From: Selaginella moellendorffii
Lineage: Eukaryota > Streptophyta > Lycopodiopsida > Selaginellales > Selaginellaceae
Length of the DNA stretch: 64,000 nt
Reading direction: 5' to 3'
Assembly: GCF_000143415.4 (NCBI RefSeq)
Contig: NW_003314307.1
Span: forward strand, 1,034,952-1,098,951
This document shows positions 20,926 to 31,779 of the stretch, piece by piece. The notes beneath the pieces were generated by a model that did no database searches, was not told where the DNA came from, and saw only the letters and a program-made list of their open reading frames with translations. Each line of letters opens with the position of its first letter. The stretch's first letter is position 1. The translations under genes and the position numbers were made by a program.

Positions 20926-23555
20926 ATGGCGGGGTCAGTCCACACGGACGACAGCGACTCGGAGCGAGCAGCTCGAAAGCCGAGCGATGGCCAGCGCCCG
21001 GAAGAACTCCCTTTTGTTCACAAAGTAAGCGTTCCTCCTAGCACTCCGCTTCACAGTGGCATCAAAGATACGATCAAGGAGACGTTCTTCCCGGACGATC
21101 CTTTCCTCCAATTCAAGAACCAGACCAAAGGGAGGAAGTTTGTCCTCGCAATTCTCTACGTCTTCCCGATCCTGGAATGGGGGCCAAAGTACCGGCTCAA
21201 CCTCTTCAAGCGAGACTTTGTCTCCGGCCTGACGATAGCCAGCCTGTGCATTCCACAGGCAATGGCTTACGCCAAGCTTGCTCACCTCCCGCCCGAGTAT
21301 GGACTTTGTAAGTTCTCCCTCTTTTGACTTTTGATGCCCTGTCTTTCAGACATGGAAAGGCTAAAGCTCGGTTTTTGCAGACTCGGATGTTATTCCACCT
21401 TTCGTCTATGCGGTTCTAGGAAGCTCAAGGCACATCGTCGTCGGACCGGTTGCTGTGGTGTCGATTCTCTTGGGAACTCTCCTGAATGCCGAAGTGAACT
21501 ACAAGAAGGACCTTGCGACTTACCTTCAGCTTACATTCACTGCTACGTTTTTCGCGGGGCTAATTCAGGCTGGACTCGGGTTCCTCAGGTTGACCTTTAA
21601 GTTTACAGAAGACAAAACGGTTTCTAACAGCGTCAGTCGTCATTTTCAGGCTGGGATTCATCATAGACTTCCTTTCTCATGCCGCTGTGGTTGGATTCAT
21701 GGCGGGCGCCGCCATCACTATTGGCCTGCAACAGTTGAAAGGGCTGTTTGGAATCACGAACTTCACTACAAAGACTGACATCGTCTCAGTTTTGAAATCC
21801 GTCTTTAGTAACACCCACCAGGTTCTCTATCCTTTTTCTCGTTTTTTTCTTCTGCGGACACACTAAAAATGTTTGGCGATGCAGTGGAACTGGCAAACTA
21901 TCCTCATCGGTCTTTTCTTCCTCGTGTTGCTGCTCGCTGCCAAGTTTATTGTAAGTCAGATTGAGGTTCCTTTCATTCTGTCTTTCTTAACTTTGCTGGA
22001 TTTCAGAGCAAACGGAAGAAAAGCTGGTTTTGGATCTCGGCAATAGCACCGTTGACTGCAGTTATCCTGTCGACAGCTTTCGTGAAAATCACGCGTGTTG
22101 ATAGGCATGGAGTTATCACGGTACGCTGCTGAACTTCGTTTATTTTTGTTCTAAATTTGATATTTCAGGTCAAGCACATAAACAAGGGACTGAATCCTTC
22201 TTCGGCTCACTTGATTCATTTTAGCGGGGACCTTGCACTGAAAGGAGTTAAAGTTGGCATTGTGGCCGGATTGGTCGCTTTAACGGTACGAAGACTGGGC
22301 CAATCGCATTGACATTCTCATTTTCATTTTCTCAGGAAGCTATAGCCGTAGCAAGAACGTTTGCTGCGCTTAAAGACTACCACATTGATGGAAACAAAGA
22401 GATGATAGCTCTCGGGTCGATGAATATGATCGGATCATTGTCCTCTTCCTACGTTACTACAGGTACTGCCTTCTATTGATTGTGATTTGCTTAACAAGTG
22501 ATCGATTTTGTTTCAGGTTCATTCTCTCGCTCGGCAGTAAACTACAACTCTGGTTGTAAAACTGCGATCTCAAACGTAGTTATGGCAGTAGTAGTAATGA
22601 TCGTCCTCCGTTTTCTGACACCTTTATTCTTCTACACTCCGAATTGCATCTTGGCTTCGATCATCATAACAGCAGTTCTCAGCCTCATCGATTTGAAGGC
22701 AGCAAAACTCATATGGAAGATTGACAAGTCTGATTTCCTGGCATGTATGGGTGCCTTTTTTGGTGTCGTTTTTGTCTCCGTCGAAATTGGCCTTCTCGTG
22801 GCGGTAAGAGTAGTGTGAGATGCGCAAAGAGATTTTGTCTAACCGGTTTGAAACTTCTCGCAGGTCTGCATTTCGATGGCAAAGATTTTATTACATGTTA
22901 CACGACCTCACACCGCTGTTCTAGGAAACATACCAGGAACTACTGTTTATCGCAACGTTCAGCAGTATCCCGAAGCATACAAAATCCCAGGAACTCTTCT
23001 TGTCCGCGTTGATGCCGCCGTCTACTTCTCCAATTCTAACTACATCCGTGAGAGGTTTGCGAGTTCAAGTTGTCTCCGAATCCTTACTGAAAGCTTTCCG
23101 CAACAGAGTTTTGAGATACGTGAACGAAGAGGAGGAAGTGATCAAGAAAGCCAACGGAACCTCACTGCAATACGTTATCCTCGACTTAACACGTAAGTAC
23201 TTTGACTTCTCCAAGACAGACTTTCACCCATGGGTTCTTTGCTTTGCTTCGCAAACTTCACAGCGGTTATGAGCATCGACACAACAGGAATCCATGCGTT
23301 CGAAGAGCTACTGAAAATACTAAGGAAGCGGGGCCTACAAGTGAGTTCTCTAAATCGAAGATCACTCCATTTAATCCTGATGAAACTCCTTGGAATTTTT
23401 TTTCGCAGCTAGCGATTGCAAACCCAGGCTCCGATGTCATGGAGAAACTCCACATTGCCAAGTTTCTGGAAGAACTGGGCGAAGAATGGGTGTTCCTAAC
23501 GGTAGGACAGGCCGTACAAGTGTGTACCAGGCTGCTCAAATCAGCCGATGTTTAA
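20926..23555 (+). CDS. Sulfate transporter of the SULTR3 type (SLC26/SulP)
   Basis: Proton-coupled anion transporter of the SulP family. Group 3 members in plants move sulfate into plastids or carry sulfate or phosphate between tissues. The gene has about a dozen exons with short introns. Key segments: [117 protein letters not shown] and [11 protein letters not shown]. The C-terminal STAS domain includes [13 protein letters not shown], with the conserved Thr region, and ends in KSADV. The ATG at 20926 opens a normal N-terminus. Around 23041-23160 the reading frame must be joined through introns; I did not place every border. The group 3 assignment rests on the HKV-PP N-terminal pattern. Confidence 0.92.
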
Positions 23556-23776
23556 AGGCCTTACTTTTGCTTGAATGTAAATTAAGAATATGCGATGGTA
23601 TCTTATTGCCGTTGCGAATGGAATATCTAGTGGCATATTCGCCAGGGTTTTCTATATTTCTTGTCTGGCTGGGGCGACGTTCTTGGTTCCAAGGAGGAGC
23701 CGCCACCGATTCGCGACACCCGATTCACTGCCCTTGTAAGTAATGCGCGATCTCTGCCCAGTGGGATCGATGCGAT

Positions 23777-26172
23777 TCACGAGACGAGCACGTGAATCGT
23801 CTGCGAATCCGTGTCGGGGCCGATCGCCAGGCGCTTGATGACGGAGGTGCGATTGTGAGTGACAGAGATCTCGTACTCGCCGTGGAATCCCTGGAAGCTG
23901 AAGCTCCCCTCGTGATCGGTGGTGCCGCTCAGCCCCACTGTCCGGATGTTCTTGAGGAAAACGTCCACGATATTTCCAGCGGGCAAGTTCTTGAAATTTT
24001 GATCGGTCAGGCACATCCGGTAGCAGCCGTAGGGATGCAGAGCCGTCCACAGGACGATTCCTTTCACTGCTGGGTGGGAGAATGCCTCGCGGAGAACCTG
24101 CTGGAGATAGATTGCCTTCGATCATCGCAGACAAAGAGAAAAGAGAAAAGACAAGGCATTAGTAGCTCCTCGAGGAGGTGAGTGAGAGCTTTTGTTTCTT
24201 CTTACTTGGTTTTCGCTGTCAACACTGTTCATGATATCGACTTCCGTCAGCCAGATTGGGAGCTCCAGCGTCGCAAGCTTGTCGAGGACTGCTCGCATGT
24301 AAACGAGATTGGGCTTGCCGGAGAAGTGTCCCTCCAGTCCAATGCCGAGCTTTTTGATTCCTGCGGCTTTCATCTCGAGCAGCCTGTGGACGTAGTTGTC
24401 GGGTAAGCTCATCGAGTCCTGTGGTACCTCGATCACGTTGAAATCGTTGAGAAACAATGTTGTTTCAGGATCGATCTCCTGGGCGAATTTGTAGATCTCC
24501 ACAGCCGCGTTGCTGCCGAGCTTGCTCTCGAAGAAGTTGAAGTGGAGCATTTCGTTGAGCACGTCCCACTGTGGAAGCTTGCCAGCGTAGTGACTCATGA
24601 CGGACTCTATGCGGGACATTGTGGCGGTTCTCAGCTCCGAGGCGCTCAAGTCTTTCACCCATCCAGGCTGGTACTGTGGATCGTTCCAGAGAACGTTGTG
24701 CCCTCTGACCAAAATGTTGTTGGCTTTGCAGAAATCCAGCATTTTATCGGCGGTCTCATACGAGACTTTGCCTTGTTGCCGCTCCGTAGAGTACCACTTC
24801 ATCTCGTTCTCGAACACAGCAGTGTTGAATCGCGTCACAAACCATTTCTGGCAAGCACGCCGAAGTCAGCAAGGTATCTTTTAGATTTTTTTTTGCTTAC
24901 TTGATATGTCGGGTTGTCCAGGATTGTGGATGCAATTGCTGAGCCAAATGGGAAGTCGCCAGTTATCTGCTCCACTTGGATGTCTGCATTGTGGATTCCA
25001 TGGCCTTTGCAATCCGTGACGCTCAGGGTCACGGATCTGGTTCGGCTCTGTCACGTCAGCAGGCACATCACAGGTTAGCAGCTAGCATTTTGTTCGATTT
25101 GCACACCTTTTTTATGCTGATATCTTGGTGCTTGCTCCACTCCTCGTCTGAAAAGGGCTGAAGCGAGACACTGTCCAGCCAAATGTCAACCTTCGGATCG
25201 GAGCTCTGCACGACATTGGTACACCAAATGCGCACGTTTGGTAACGGAGAACAGAGAAACAGGGTCGTTAAATTCACCTCGAAGTACAGAGTGGCGGATG
25301 AAGCATTGAACTCGGGAATAAATCCTCCCTTCAGGAACGTCCAGCACTTGTTCCTGGCTGCGACGCTCCCGGCTGAAATGTATTGTCCGTTGGCCTTGAT
25401 GGTGGCCTTGACCAGAGGAGCGGTATCATCACTTCCACCGTTCACTTGCAACCAAGCTGTAAGTTTTCCAAGTAGGTAGAGATTGATCAGTATACACGAG
25501 TTTTTTCTTCGGTGGTTAATGTTGTTGTTTGTTGGTTGTCAGCAGAGATTCGATTTTCAACATTGATTTTCGCACCTGAGAGAGTGTACTTGGACCCCTG
25601 CGTAAGATTCGCCAGAGCTTGTGAAGGGCCGTGAAATCCAGCGTTCCGATTGGTTGCAACGAGGAACTTGTTCCTGCCTTGGACCTGGATCTTGAGAGTG
25701 CAGCCCCCGAATGGGGACCAGCCGAGAAGGTCCGCGTCGAATGCGGGGTTTTTGAGAACACCTCCGTTGTACAGGGGACTTGTGGGAGCAGCCAGACACT
25801 GCGTGGGGACAGAGCAACAGAAACAAACGGTCTCAACTGCTGAAGACTATAAACAAAGTGAGTAAAGTTTCACCTCGGAGAATGCAGTTTGATCATAACT
25901 CCCGTGCTCTGTGGCAGGAGGACAGCAGAGCAATTAGACATATTGAATTGGCCAAGAAGCGAAAGAAACGAGTTGAGTGATGAATTCGAACCTGGTGGTG
26001 CCGGTGGTGATGGATCTGGTTTGCGATGATGAGGATGTCCCCGCTCAACAGCTCGAGAGAAGGAGGCATTGAAGTCCGTCTCGAGCGGGCAGAATGCAGA
26101 GAGCTGGAAGAGGATGGGAAGGACGAGCGAGGAGGAAGGCATTGAGCTGAAGTGGTGGCTCTCTTCCAGCAT
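23777..26172 (-). CDS. GH10 endo-1,4-beta-xylanase with N-terminal CBM22
   Basis: Secreted glycoside hydrolase family 10 enzyme acting on wall xylan. Start ATG 26172, or 26142, which gives the signal peptide MPSSSLVLPILFQLSAFC. Next comes a CBM22-like beta-sandwich: NGGVLKNPAFDADLLGWSPF, KYTLSAWLQVNGGSDDTAPL, NKCWTFLKGGF, PKVDIWLDSVSLQPF. Then the plant linker (GHGIHNADIQVEQITGDFPF, GSAIASTIL) and the GH10 barrel: RFNTAVFENEMKWYSTE, ADKMLDFCKANNILVRGHNV, acid/base Glu in PQWDVLNEM, nucleophile Glu in LPIWLTEVDIM and the LWTALHPYGCYRMCLTD region. Catalytic residues are intact. It ends IHVLVS with the stop at 23777-23779. It converges on the sulfate transporter with about 220 bp between stops. 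Confidence 0.92.
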
Positions 26173-26429
26173 TGAGGACAGATTTTTTATAGGAGGGAGG
26201 GGAAGAAAAGGAAGCAGGGGGGCGGGGGAGACAAACGCTGGCCAAACAGTGTCGCCGCTCAACTTGCTGCAAATGTGAAGCTCCTTTACTGTGGCATCAA
26301 GAATGAGGGAGGAGGAATTCGGTGCGCAGTAGAAGCAATGAGCAGAGGGAATCAATCAACAGATTTGGCCGCTTCTTCGTGCTTGGTTCTGCGGCGTCGT
26401 CGTCGTCATGGAATGGAGCGAAGCAGTTT

Positions 26430-26444
26430 ATATATATATATCCG
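26430..26444 (-). promoter_or_regulatory. TA-rich run with TATATAAA, candidate TATA box of the xylanase gene
   Basis: On the minus strand the run reads TATATATATATAAACTGC, about 260 bp upstream of the xylanase start. Position and sequence suit a TATA box with a 5' untranslated region of roughly 230 nt. It could equally be a simple repeat with no promoter role. Confidence 0.35.
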
Positions 26445-28004
26445 CGTTCTTCGTCCCTTGGAGGCGCCGTGGAAACAAGCTTTTGCTTGTGGGGTCCCGG
26501 ACGGAAGGGGATGCTGTACACAGCAAGCTCTCGAGCGGCGAAGAAGAAGAAGAAGAGCAAGGAAACTTGGCGTGCCGTAAGAGTGTGCAATTAGCGCAAG
26601 CAACGCTTCTTATCCCCGAGAAGAAAGAAGAGACGGGCGAGCGAGAGCACTGTTTTCTAAGTAAGTGGTTGCTTTGCTTTCTTCCTCGTCCTGTGCTTGT
26701 GATCTAATATTTGCTTGCCTATTATGTATACAGTGGGGCGGCTACTTGGAGAATCATGAGCGATCCCAACGGACATCAAACAATGCCTGGATTTCTTTCC
26801 GGTGGCGCTCATGCGTCTCGCCGCAACCATGCACAACAAAAAGTAAGACCCCTTTTTTTTGCAATCTTCTTTTTCCCTTTGGCCGAACGAACTAACGAAC
26901 GCAGGCAGGCGTGCATGATTCGGGACAAATCGGTGTGCGGTGTGCGGTGTGCCTTGAATCTCACGGTTGTGCTTCTACTTTTCATGAAGAACACAAAGCC
27001 CCACCCGAGCCAAGGTATGATTTTTATTCTCTCTCTTTTCTCTCCTTACTTTTGTAAAACGTCAGCGCAGTGAGAGAGAGAGAGAGAGAGACAAACACAA
27101 ACACAAGACACACAGAGAGGAGGGAGAGTGGCACAGGGGACCCTCCATGTTTGCAAAATGCCCAGCACAAAAAGTTTATACAGCAATTTCTCACGAGAAA
27201 AAGTTGCAGGCCCGCGGCTGTGAACACATGTGAAAAAGCGGAGGGGGAAAAAGGAAGGTTTTTTCTCCTTTCTCAAGGCTGCCTTTGCTGCAACTGGGAG
27301 GAGACATGGAGGGTGGCAACTTTTCTTACCACACAGCTTGAAACTACCTTTTCCATCAATGCCTTCAGATTTAGGGCAAATATTTCCATTTTTATGGTTA
27401 ATTTGGCTTAAAGTGTTTAACCTTTAGTGTTTTGTTTGCTTAATGGTGTGGTATGGGTGTTGTGGACTTAACAAACTTCATCAAAATGAAATTAAGTTCT
27501 TTGTTTACATTGATGAATTCTATCAATATAGAATTATTACACAAAACTTTATTTTTTATTTGATATTGGTGAAATTTGTAATTATGAAGTCCAAGTCCAG
27601 AGTGTAGAGTAATAATGTTGTTTATATTATTTATGAAATTTTGATATCCATGAATTGATTTCAATCTAGACCATTTGCTCTTGTAATTTTTTGAAAATAA
27701 TATTTTGTAATTAGAAAATCAAGTAGAAGAAAACATAAAACAGAGAATATTCACAAACATTGATTAGTAAAAAGTACAAATATTGATGATTATAACGCAG
27801 CTAATCTTTGCTAATTGGCAAACCAAATGAGTGATTAGAACTAGTCTTTCTTGGGTTTGGGGAACAACCTCTTACTTGATTTGTACGTCCACGCATGTCG
27901 CCCTCCATGGCGGGCATCATCAACATGGCAGCACCGCAAATGTCTCCCCGCATCTCGATGGCGCATTTGCATTTGCATTTGCATTTGGCCCCTTTTAAAT
28001 TGTG
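26445..28004. other. Intergenic, with a GA microsatellite and AT-rich tract
   Basis: No gene is supported over about 1.5 kb. A (GA)10 microsatellite sits at 27072-27091, followed by ACAAACACAAACACA-type sequence. Bases 27400-27850 are AT-rich with no coding signal. A fourfold GCATTT hexanucleotide repeat (27962-27986) lies just before the next PPR gene. Open frames in the first part are short and overlap in all frames, so none is called. Confidence 0.35.
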
Positions 28005-29594
28005 ATGCTGCTGCTGGAGCGAGGCGCGTGCATCCAGCTGCTCCAAAAGTGCTCGAGCCCCGCCGCGGCAACCTTCCTCCACTCGCACATCCGCCATTTC
28101 CTCCACGCCCACGACGTGTTCGTCCACAACAAGCTCATCGAGATGTATGGGCGATGCGGCAGCACAGGAAAGGCCAAGCAGATCTTCGATTCGATGGACG
28201 AGAGAGATACCTTCACCTGGAACCTGATGATCGCCGCATTTGCCCGCAGCAGGCAGCTGGACCTCGCGCAGCAAACGTTCGATCGAATGCCCAATCCGGA
28301 CCTTGTGACATGGAACACGATCCTCACTGCCTTCTCGCTTGCCGGGGATCTCTCGACGGCAAAGCAACGCTTCAACGAGATGCCGGCGCGGAACCTCGTG
28401 TCGTGGACCGCGATGCTTTCTGCATATGCCCGGAATGGGCATCTGTTTGGAGCCAAAAGCGTCTACGGCGAGATTCCGGAGTGGAGCCTCGTGTCGTGGA
28501 ACGCGATGCTGGCAGCTTGCACGCAAAACGGTGATCTCTTGGGCGCCAGACAGGTCTTTGCGTCGATGGAGGAGTACAGCCTCGAGTCGTGGACGGCTAT
28601 TGTCTGCGCAAATGCCGCACAAGGGCATCTAGCCGAAGCGAAACGTTTGTTCGACAGGATGCCCGAGGGGGACATTGTGTCCTGGACTGCGATGCTCGCG
28701 ACTTATGCGCAGACTGGAAATGCGTTTCAGGCAAAGAAAGTCTTTGACGCCATGCCCGACTTGGATCTCGTGTCGTGGACCGCAATGCTTGCAGCATATG
28801 CCATGAACGGGCATCTTAACGAGTCAAAGTCTGTGTTTGATTCTATGCGCGAGAGGAACCTGTTTTCTTGGACGGCTATGCTCGCTGTGTATGCGGGAAA
28901 GGGGTTTTTGGAAGAGGCAAAGTTTCTGTTTGATTCTATGCCGGAGCGTGATGCCGTGTCCTGGACAGCAATGCTCTCTGGATTTGCGCAAAATGGGCAT
29001 TTGGAAGAGGCCAAGTCGATGTTTGATGCAATGAACGAGCGCCATCTTTTCTCGTGGAACGGGCTTCTTTCCGCATACGCTCAAAACGGAAATCTCGATC
29101 AAGCACTCAAGATATTCGATCGAATGCACGAGCGCAACACAATCTCGTGGAACGCTGTCCTTGCAGCGTACTCTCAAAACGGCCATCCCTCGACTGCAAT
29201 CCAGATCTTCAAAGAGCTCAAACTCCTGGGCGATCCTCCAGACGAGATTGCCTTCCTTTGCAACCTCATCGCATGTAGCCACGGAGGAAAACTCCGCAAT
29301 GCCGGCGACTCGTTTCGATCCATGGTCTCGGACTTTGGAATCCCGCCGAGCAAGCTACACTACCGGTGTCTGATCGATCTCCTGTGTCGCTCGGGATACC
29401 TTGGCGAGGTGGAGGAGCTGCTGGCAACGATGCCATTCTTCCCGGATTCGTGGGACTGGACTTGCTTTCTCGGTGCTTGCAAGGGTCACCGAGACGTGGA
29501 TCGAGGGAGCCGAGCGACAAAGAGGGCCATGACTCTCGATCCAGAGAACCCCGCTCCATACGTCTTCATCTCTAACATCTTCCAGGAGCTATAG
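28005..29594 (+). CDS. PPR protein made of uniform 31-residue repeats
   Basis: Intronless, 529 residues. Start ATG 28005 (MLLLERGACIQLLQKCSS); the codon before it is GTG. After a short leader there are twelve near-identical 31-residue S-type PPR units in a row, e.g. RNLVSWTAMLSAYARNGH and RDAVSWTAMLSGFAQNGH, each closing in FDxM or similar. A P-like unit (DEIAFLCNLIACSHGGKLRN), an S2-like unit (LHYRCLIDLLCRSGYLGEVE) and an E1-like end (LDPENPAPYVFISNIFQ) follow, with no E2 or DYW domain. The family binds organellar RNA base by base; such SS arrays are typical of PLS editing factors. Lacking DYW, it would need a partner if it edits. No strong targeting peptide is visible in this start. Confidence 0.9.
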   Translation: MLLLERGACIQLLQKCSSPAAATFLHSHIRHFLHAHDVFVHNKLIEMYGRCGSTGKAKQIFDSMDERDTFTWNLMIAAFARSRQLDLAQQTFDRMPNPDLVTWNTILTAFSLAGDLSTAKQRFNEMPARNLVSWTAMLSAYARNGHLFGAKSVYGEIPEWSLVSWNAMLAACTQNGDLLGARQVFASMEEYSLESWTAIVCANAAQGHLAEAKRLFDRMPEGDIVSWTAMLATYAQTGNAFQAKKVFDAMPDLDLVSWTAMLAAYAMNGHLNESKSVFDSMRERNLFSWTAMLAVYAGKGFLEEAKFLFDSMPERDAVSWTAMLSGFAQNGHLEEAKSMFDAMNERHLFSWNGLLSAYAQNGNLDQALKIFDRMHERNTISWNAVLAAYSQNGHPSTAIQIFKELKLLGDPPDEIAFLCNLIACSHGGKLRNAGDSFRSMVSDFGIPPSKLHYRCLIDLLCRSGYLGEVEELLATMPFFPDSWDWTCFLGACKGHRDVDRGSRATKRAMTLDPENPAPYVFISNIFQEL

Positions 29595-29670
29595 TCCTGC
29601 CAAACACGATTTCTTAGAAAACAACTTTACAAAGACTTTATCTGCGAGGGAAAGATATACTAGACTATAG

Positions 29671-29708
29671 CATGGGTTGTTTTAGCATGGGTTAGCATGG
29701 GTTGTTTA
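29671..29708. repeat. Short direct repeats TAGCATGGGTTGTTT
   Basis: TAGCATGGGTTG occurs at about 29669 and 29694, with an intervening TAGCATGGGT at about 29684. This gives three copies in under 45 bp, between the PPR gene and the first TMEM45 gene. Function unknown; a small slippage-type duplication is the simplest reading. Confidence 0.5.
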
Positions 29709-29788
29709 AAAAAGTTGGTAAACCTTGTGATTTTGTTCATCTATCAGATCTTAGGAGCAACTTAGTGCATTTTTTCTCAGTCTTCGGG

Positions 29789-30565
29789 ATGGAAAGATAT
29801 TTGGCGTTCCTCAGCCATGGCATTCCAGCGATTGGATTCATCTCTTGGGGACTCGCGCTCTTTGTCACAGCTGCAGCTCACAGACGAAACAACAATGAAT
29901 CTCAATCACTTGCCGCAAAGCGGATCGAGTTCTACAGCATCTTCCTCGGGAGCTCAGGAGTGATTGTGTTCCACTGCATTGTCCAGCCAACACGAAGCTA
30001 TCCCGACGTGGAGCATATTTCCATGGCTCTTCCCTTCATAATTTACGCACTCGCTCTGCGGTGGAAGGCAAAACTATCAAATAGTTTTGTAAATCTCCTG
30101 GGAGCCGCTGCTTTTGCCCAGGAATTCATCCTCTTTCACTGGCATTCCACGGATCACAAAGGCGTGGAAGGACACTATCATGCGCTGCTGCAACTCATTG
30201 TGGCCGCTTGTATGTTTACGTGCTTGGGCGAGGCCCTTTTCCACAGGAAGCTAACTATCAGGCTTTTAAGATCTTTTTGTATCCTCTTTCAGGGAGTTTG
30301 GCTGCTTCAGCTGGCACTGCTGCTTGTGTTTCCTTCGGAGTTCCTGCCTCCAGATTGCCGATTGTTTCTTCACCGCCACCAGAAGGTTGCATGCAGCAGC
30401 GAGAAGCTTATCATGCAATCCAAAACTGTGGCGACCTTGCTTTTTAGTTGGTACTTCTCTTTGCTGATGGTAGCAAGTGCTATAGCTTATGCTTGGATTG
30501 AGAGAAACGCTATGAGATATTGCCCTGTTGGCTCCTTGGAAGATGAAGAGACAAGAGAGCTTTGA
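29789..30565 (+). CDS. TMEM45/DUF716 family membrane protein, copy 1
   Basis: Intronless, 258 residues, about seven hydrophobic segments. Family signatures: LSHGIPAIGFISWGLALFVT, FHCIVQPTRSYPDVEHISMA, FAQEFILFHWHSTDHKGVEG, HYHALLQLIV and LFQGVWLLQLALLLVFP. The His-rich FHWHS...GVEGHYH segment is characteristic of TMEM45/DUF716, a eukaryotic integral membrane family with no settled biochemical role; plant members are induced in pathogen or virus responses. Start ATG 29789 was chosen over an upstream in-frame ATG at 29702 because it matches the paralogue start. It lies 330 bp before its tandem copy. Confidence 0.87.
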   Translation: MERYLAFLSHGIPAIGFISWGLALFVTAAAHRRNNNESQSLAAKRIEFYSIFLGSSGVIVFHCIVQPTRSYPDVEHISMALPFIIYALALRWKAKLSNSFVNLLGAAAFAQEFILFHWHSTDHKGVEGHYHALLQLIVAACMFTCLGEALFHRKLTIRLLRSFCILFQGVWLLQLALLLVFPSEFLPPDCRLFLHRHQKVACSSEKLIMQSKTVATLLFSWYFSLLMVASAIAYAWIERNAMRYCPVGSLEDEETREL

Positions 30566-30895
30566 CTAATTTGTTTTAAAGCAAATAAAAAGAGATCGTG
30601 GAAACCTGCAAAGTTCGTATTTAATCTTTTCTGTTTTAGATTCTTTAAACTAATCCAATGACAATCTAAAACGCTCCGAGCAACGCATATCATAGAATGG
30701 TTCTAACTGGAATCTTGTCTAGCGTGTAGTTAGAACTGGCACCAATCATCCCCACGATCAAATTTGATACGCACGTCCGGACGAACACGTTTCCCTTGAG
30801 ATCTAGTTTTTTACTTGCAAGAGGAATCATTGATGATTAAAGACTGCAGTGCCCAGAACTTCGATCGGAGCTGACAGTATACTCTTCTTGATTGA

Positions 30896-31690
30896 ATGGC
30901 AAACAGCTTGCTGGTGTTCTTGAGTCATGGGATCCCAGCGTTCGGCTTTATCTTCTATGGGATCTCCCTCTTTGTCACCAATTGCCTAGGAGCTCCTCGA
31001 GGATCAAACGAGCTCAAAGAGAGTCGATTGCTAGCCCTTGCAAAGCGAGTCGAGTCTTACATTGCCCTTCTCGGAAGCGCAGCGGTCATCGCCTTCCACT
31101 GCATTGTCCAGCCAACGCGAAGCTTTCCGGACTTGGAGCACATAGCCATGGCTCTTCCCTTCCTCATCTATGGACTCGCTCTACGCTGGAAGGCAAGCTT
31201 GTCGAGTGGCTTCGCGGATCTCATGGGAGCAGCTGCTTTCGCCCAGGAATTCCTCCTCTTTCACTGGCATTCCTTGGATGACACGGGTGTGGAAGCCCAC
31301 TATCACGCTCTCTTGCAAATCACCGTCATGGCTTGCGCGCTTACAAGCTTGGGCGAGATCTTTGTGCGACACCACCAGACCACCATCAAGCTTTCCAGGT
31401 CGATCTCTATCGCCTTTCAGGGCGTCTGGCTGCTCCAACTCTCGCTGGTGTTTGTCTTTCCTTCGCTGTTCCTGGATCGAGATTGTCAAGTCAACAGTCA
31501 CCACGGCCACATTCGGATCGAGTGCGCAAACCAAGAGCTCGCCAACAAATCCAAAGCCGTGGCGACGATGGTTTTTAGCTCTCATCTTTCTTTGCTAATG
31601 GCAGCGTGTGCCACACTGTATCCTCTGATTGAGAAAAGAGCTTCTTTTTACAGCCCAGTTGGGACGAATTCGTGGGATGATCAAGCATAG
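30896..31690 (+). CDS. TMEM45/DUF716 family membrane protein, copy 2
   Basis: Intronless, 264 residues, tandem paralogue of the preceding gene. Matching signatures: FLSHGIPAFGFIFYGISLFV, FHCIVQPTRSFPDLEHIAMA, FAQEFLLFHWHSLDDTGVEA, HYHALLQITV and FQGVWLLQLSLVFVFPSLF. The two copies stay collinear from start to stop, including C-terminal PVGS/PVGT, so they arose by a local duplication. Both reading frames are intact. The family role is unknown. Confidence 0.87.
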   Translation: MANSLLVFLSHGIPAFGFIFYGISLFVTNCLGAPRGSNELKESRLLALAKRVESYIALLGSAAVIAFHCIVQPTRSFPDLEHIAMALPFLIYGLALRWKASLSSGFADLMGAAAFAQEFLLFHWHSLDDTGVEAHYHALLQITVMACALTSLGEIFVRHHQTTIKLSRSISIAFQGVWLLQLSLVFVFPSLFLDRDCQVNSHHGHIRIECANQELANKSKAVATMVFSSHLSLLMAACATLYPLIEKRASFYSPVGTNSWDDQA

Positions 31691-31779
31691 TTCTTCCCAA
31701 AGATTGTGGAAAGCATATACTTGTATATTCAATGAATATTCTTCAACCTTAAATAAACATTCGCGCGAAATGGCGAGAT

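Noticed and set aside
27801-28628. Minus-strand ORF of 275 residues over the PPR gene
   Set aside because: Antisense of a repeat-rich PPR frame; no family match and the plus frame is clearly real.
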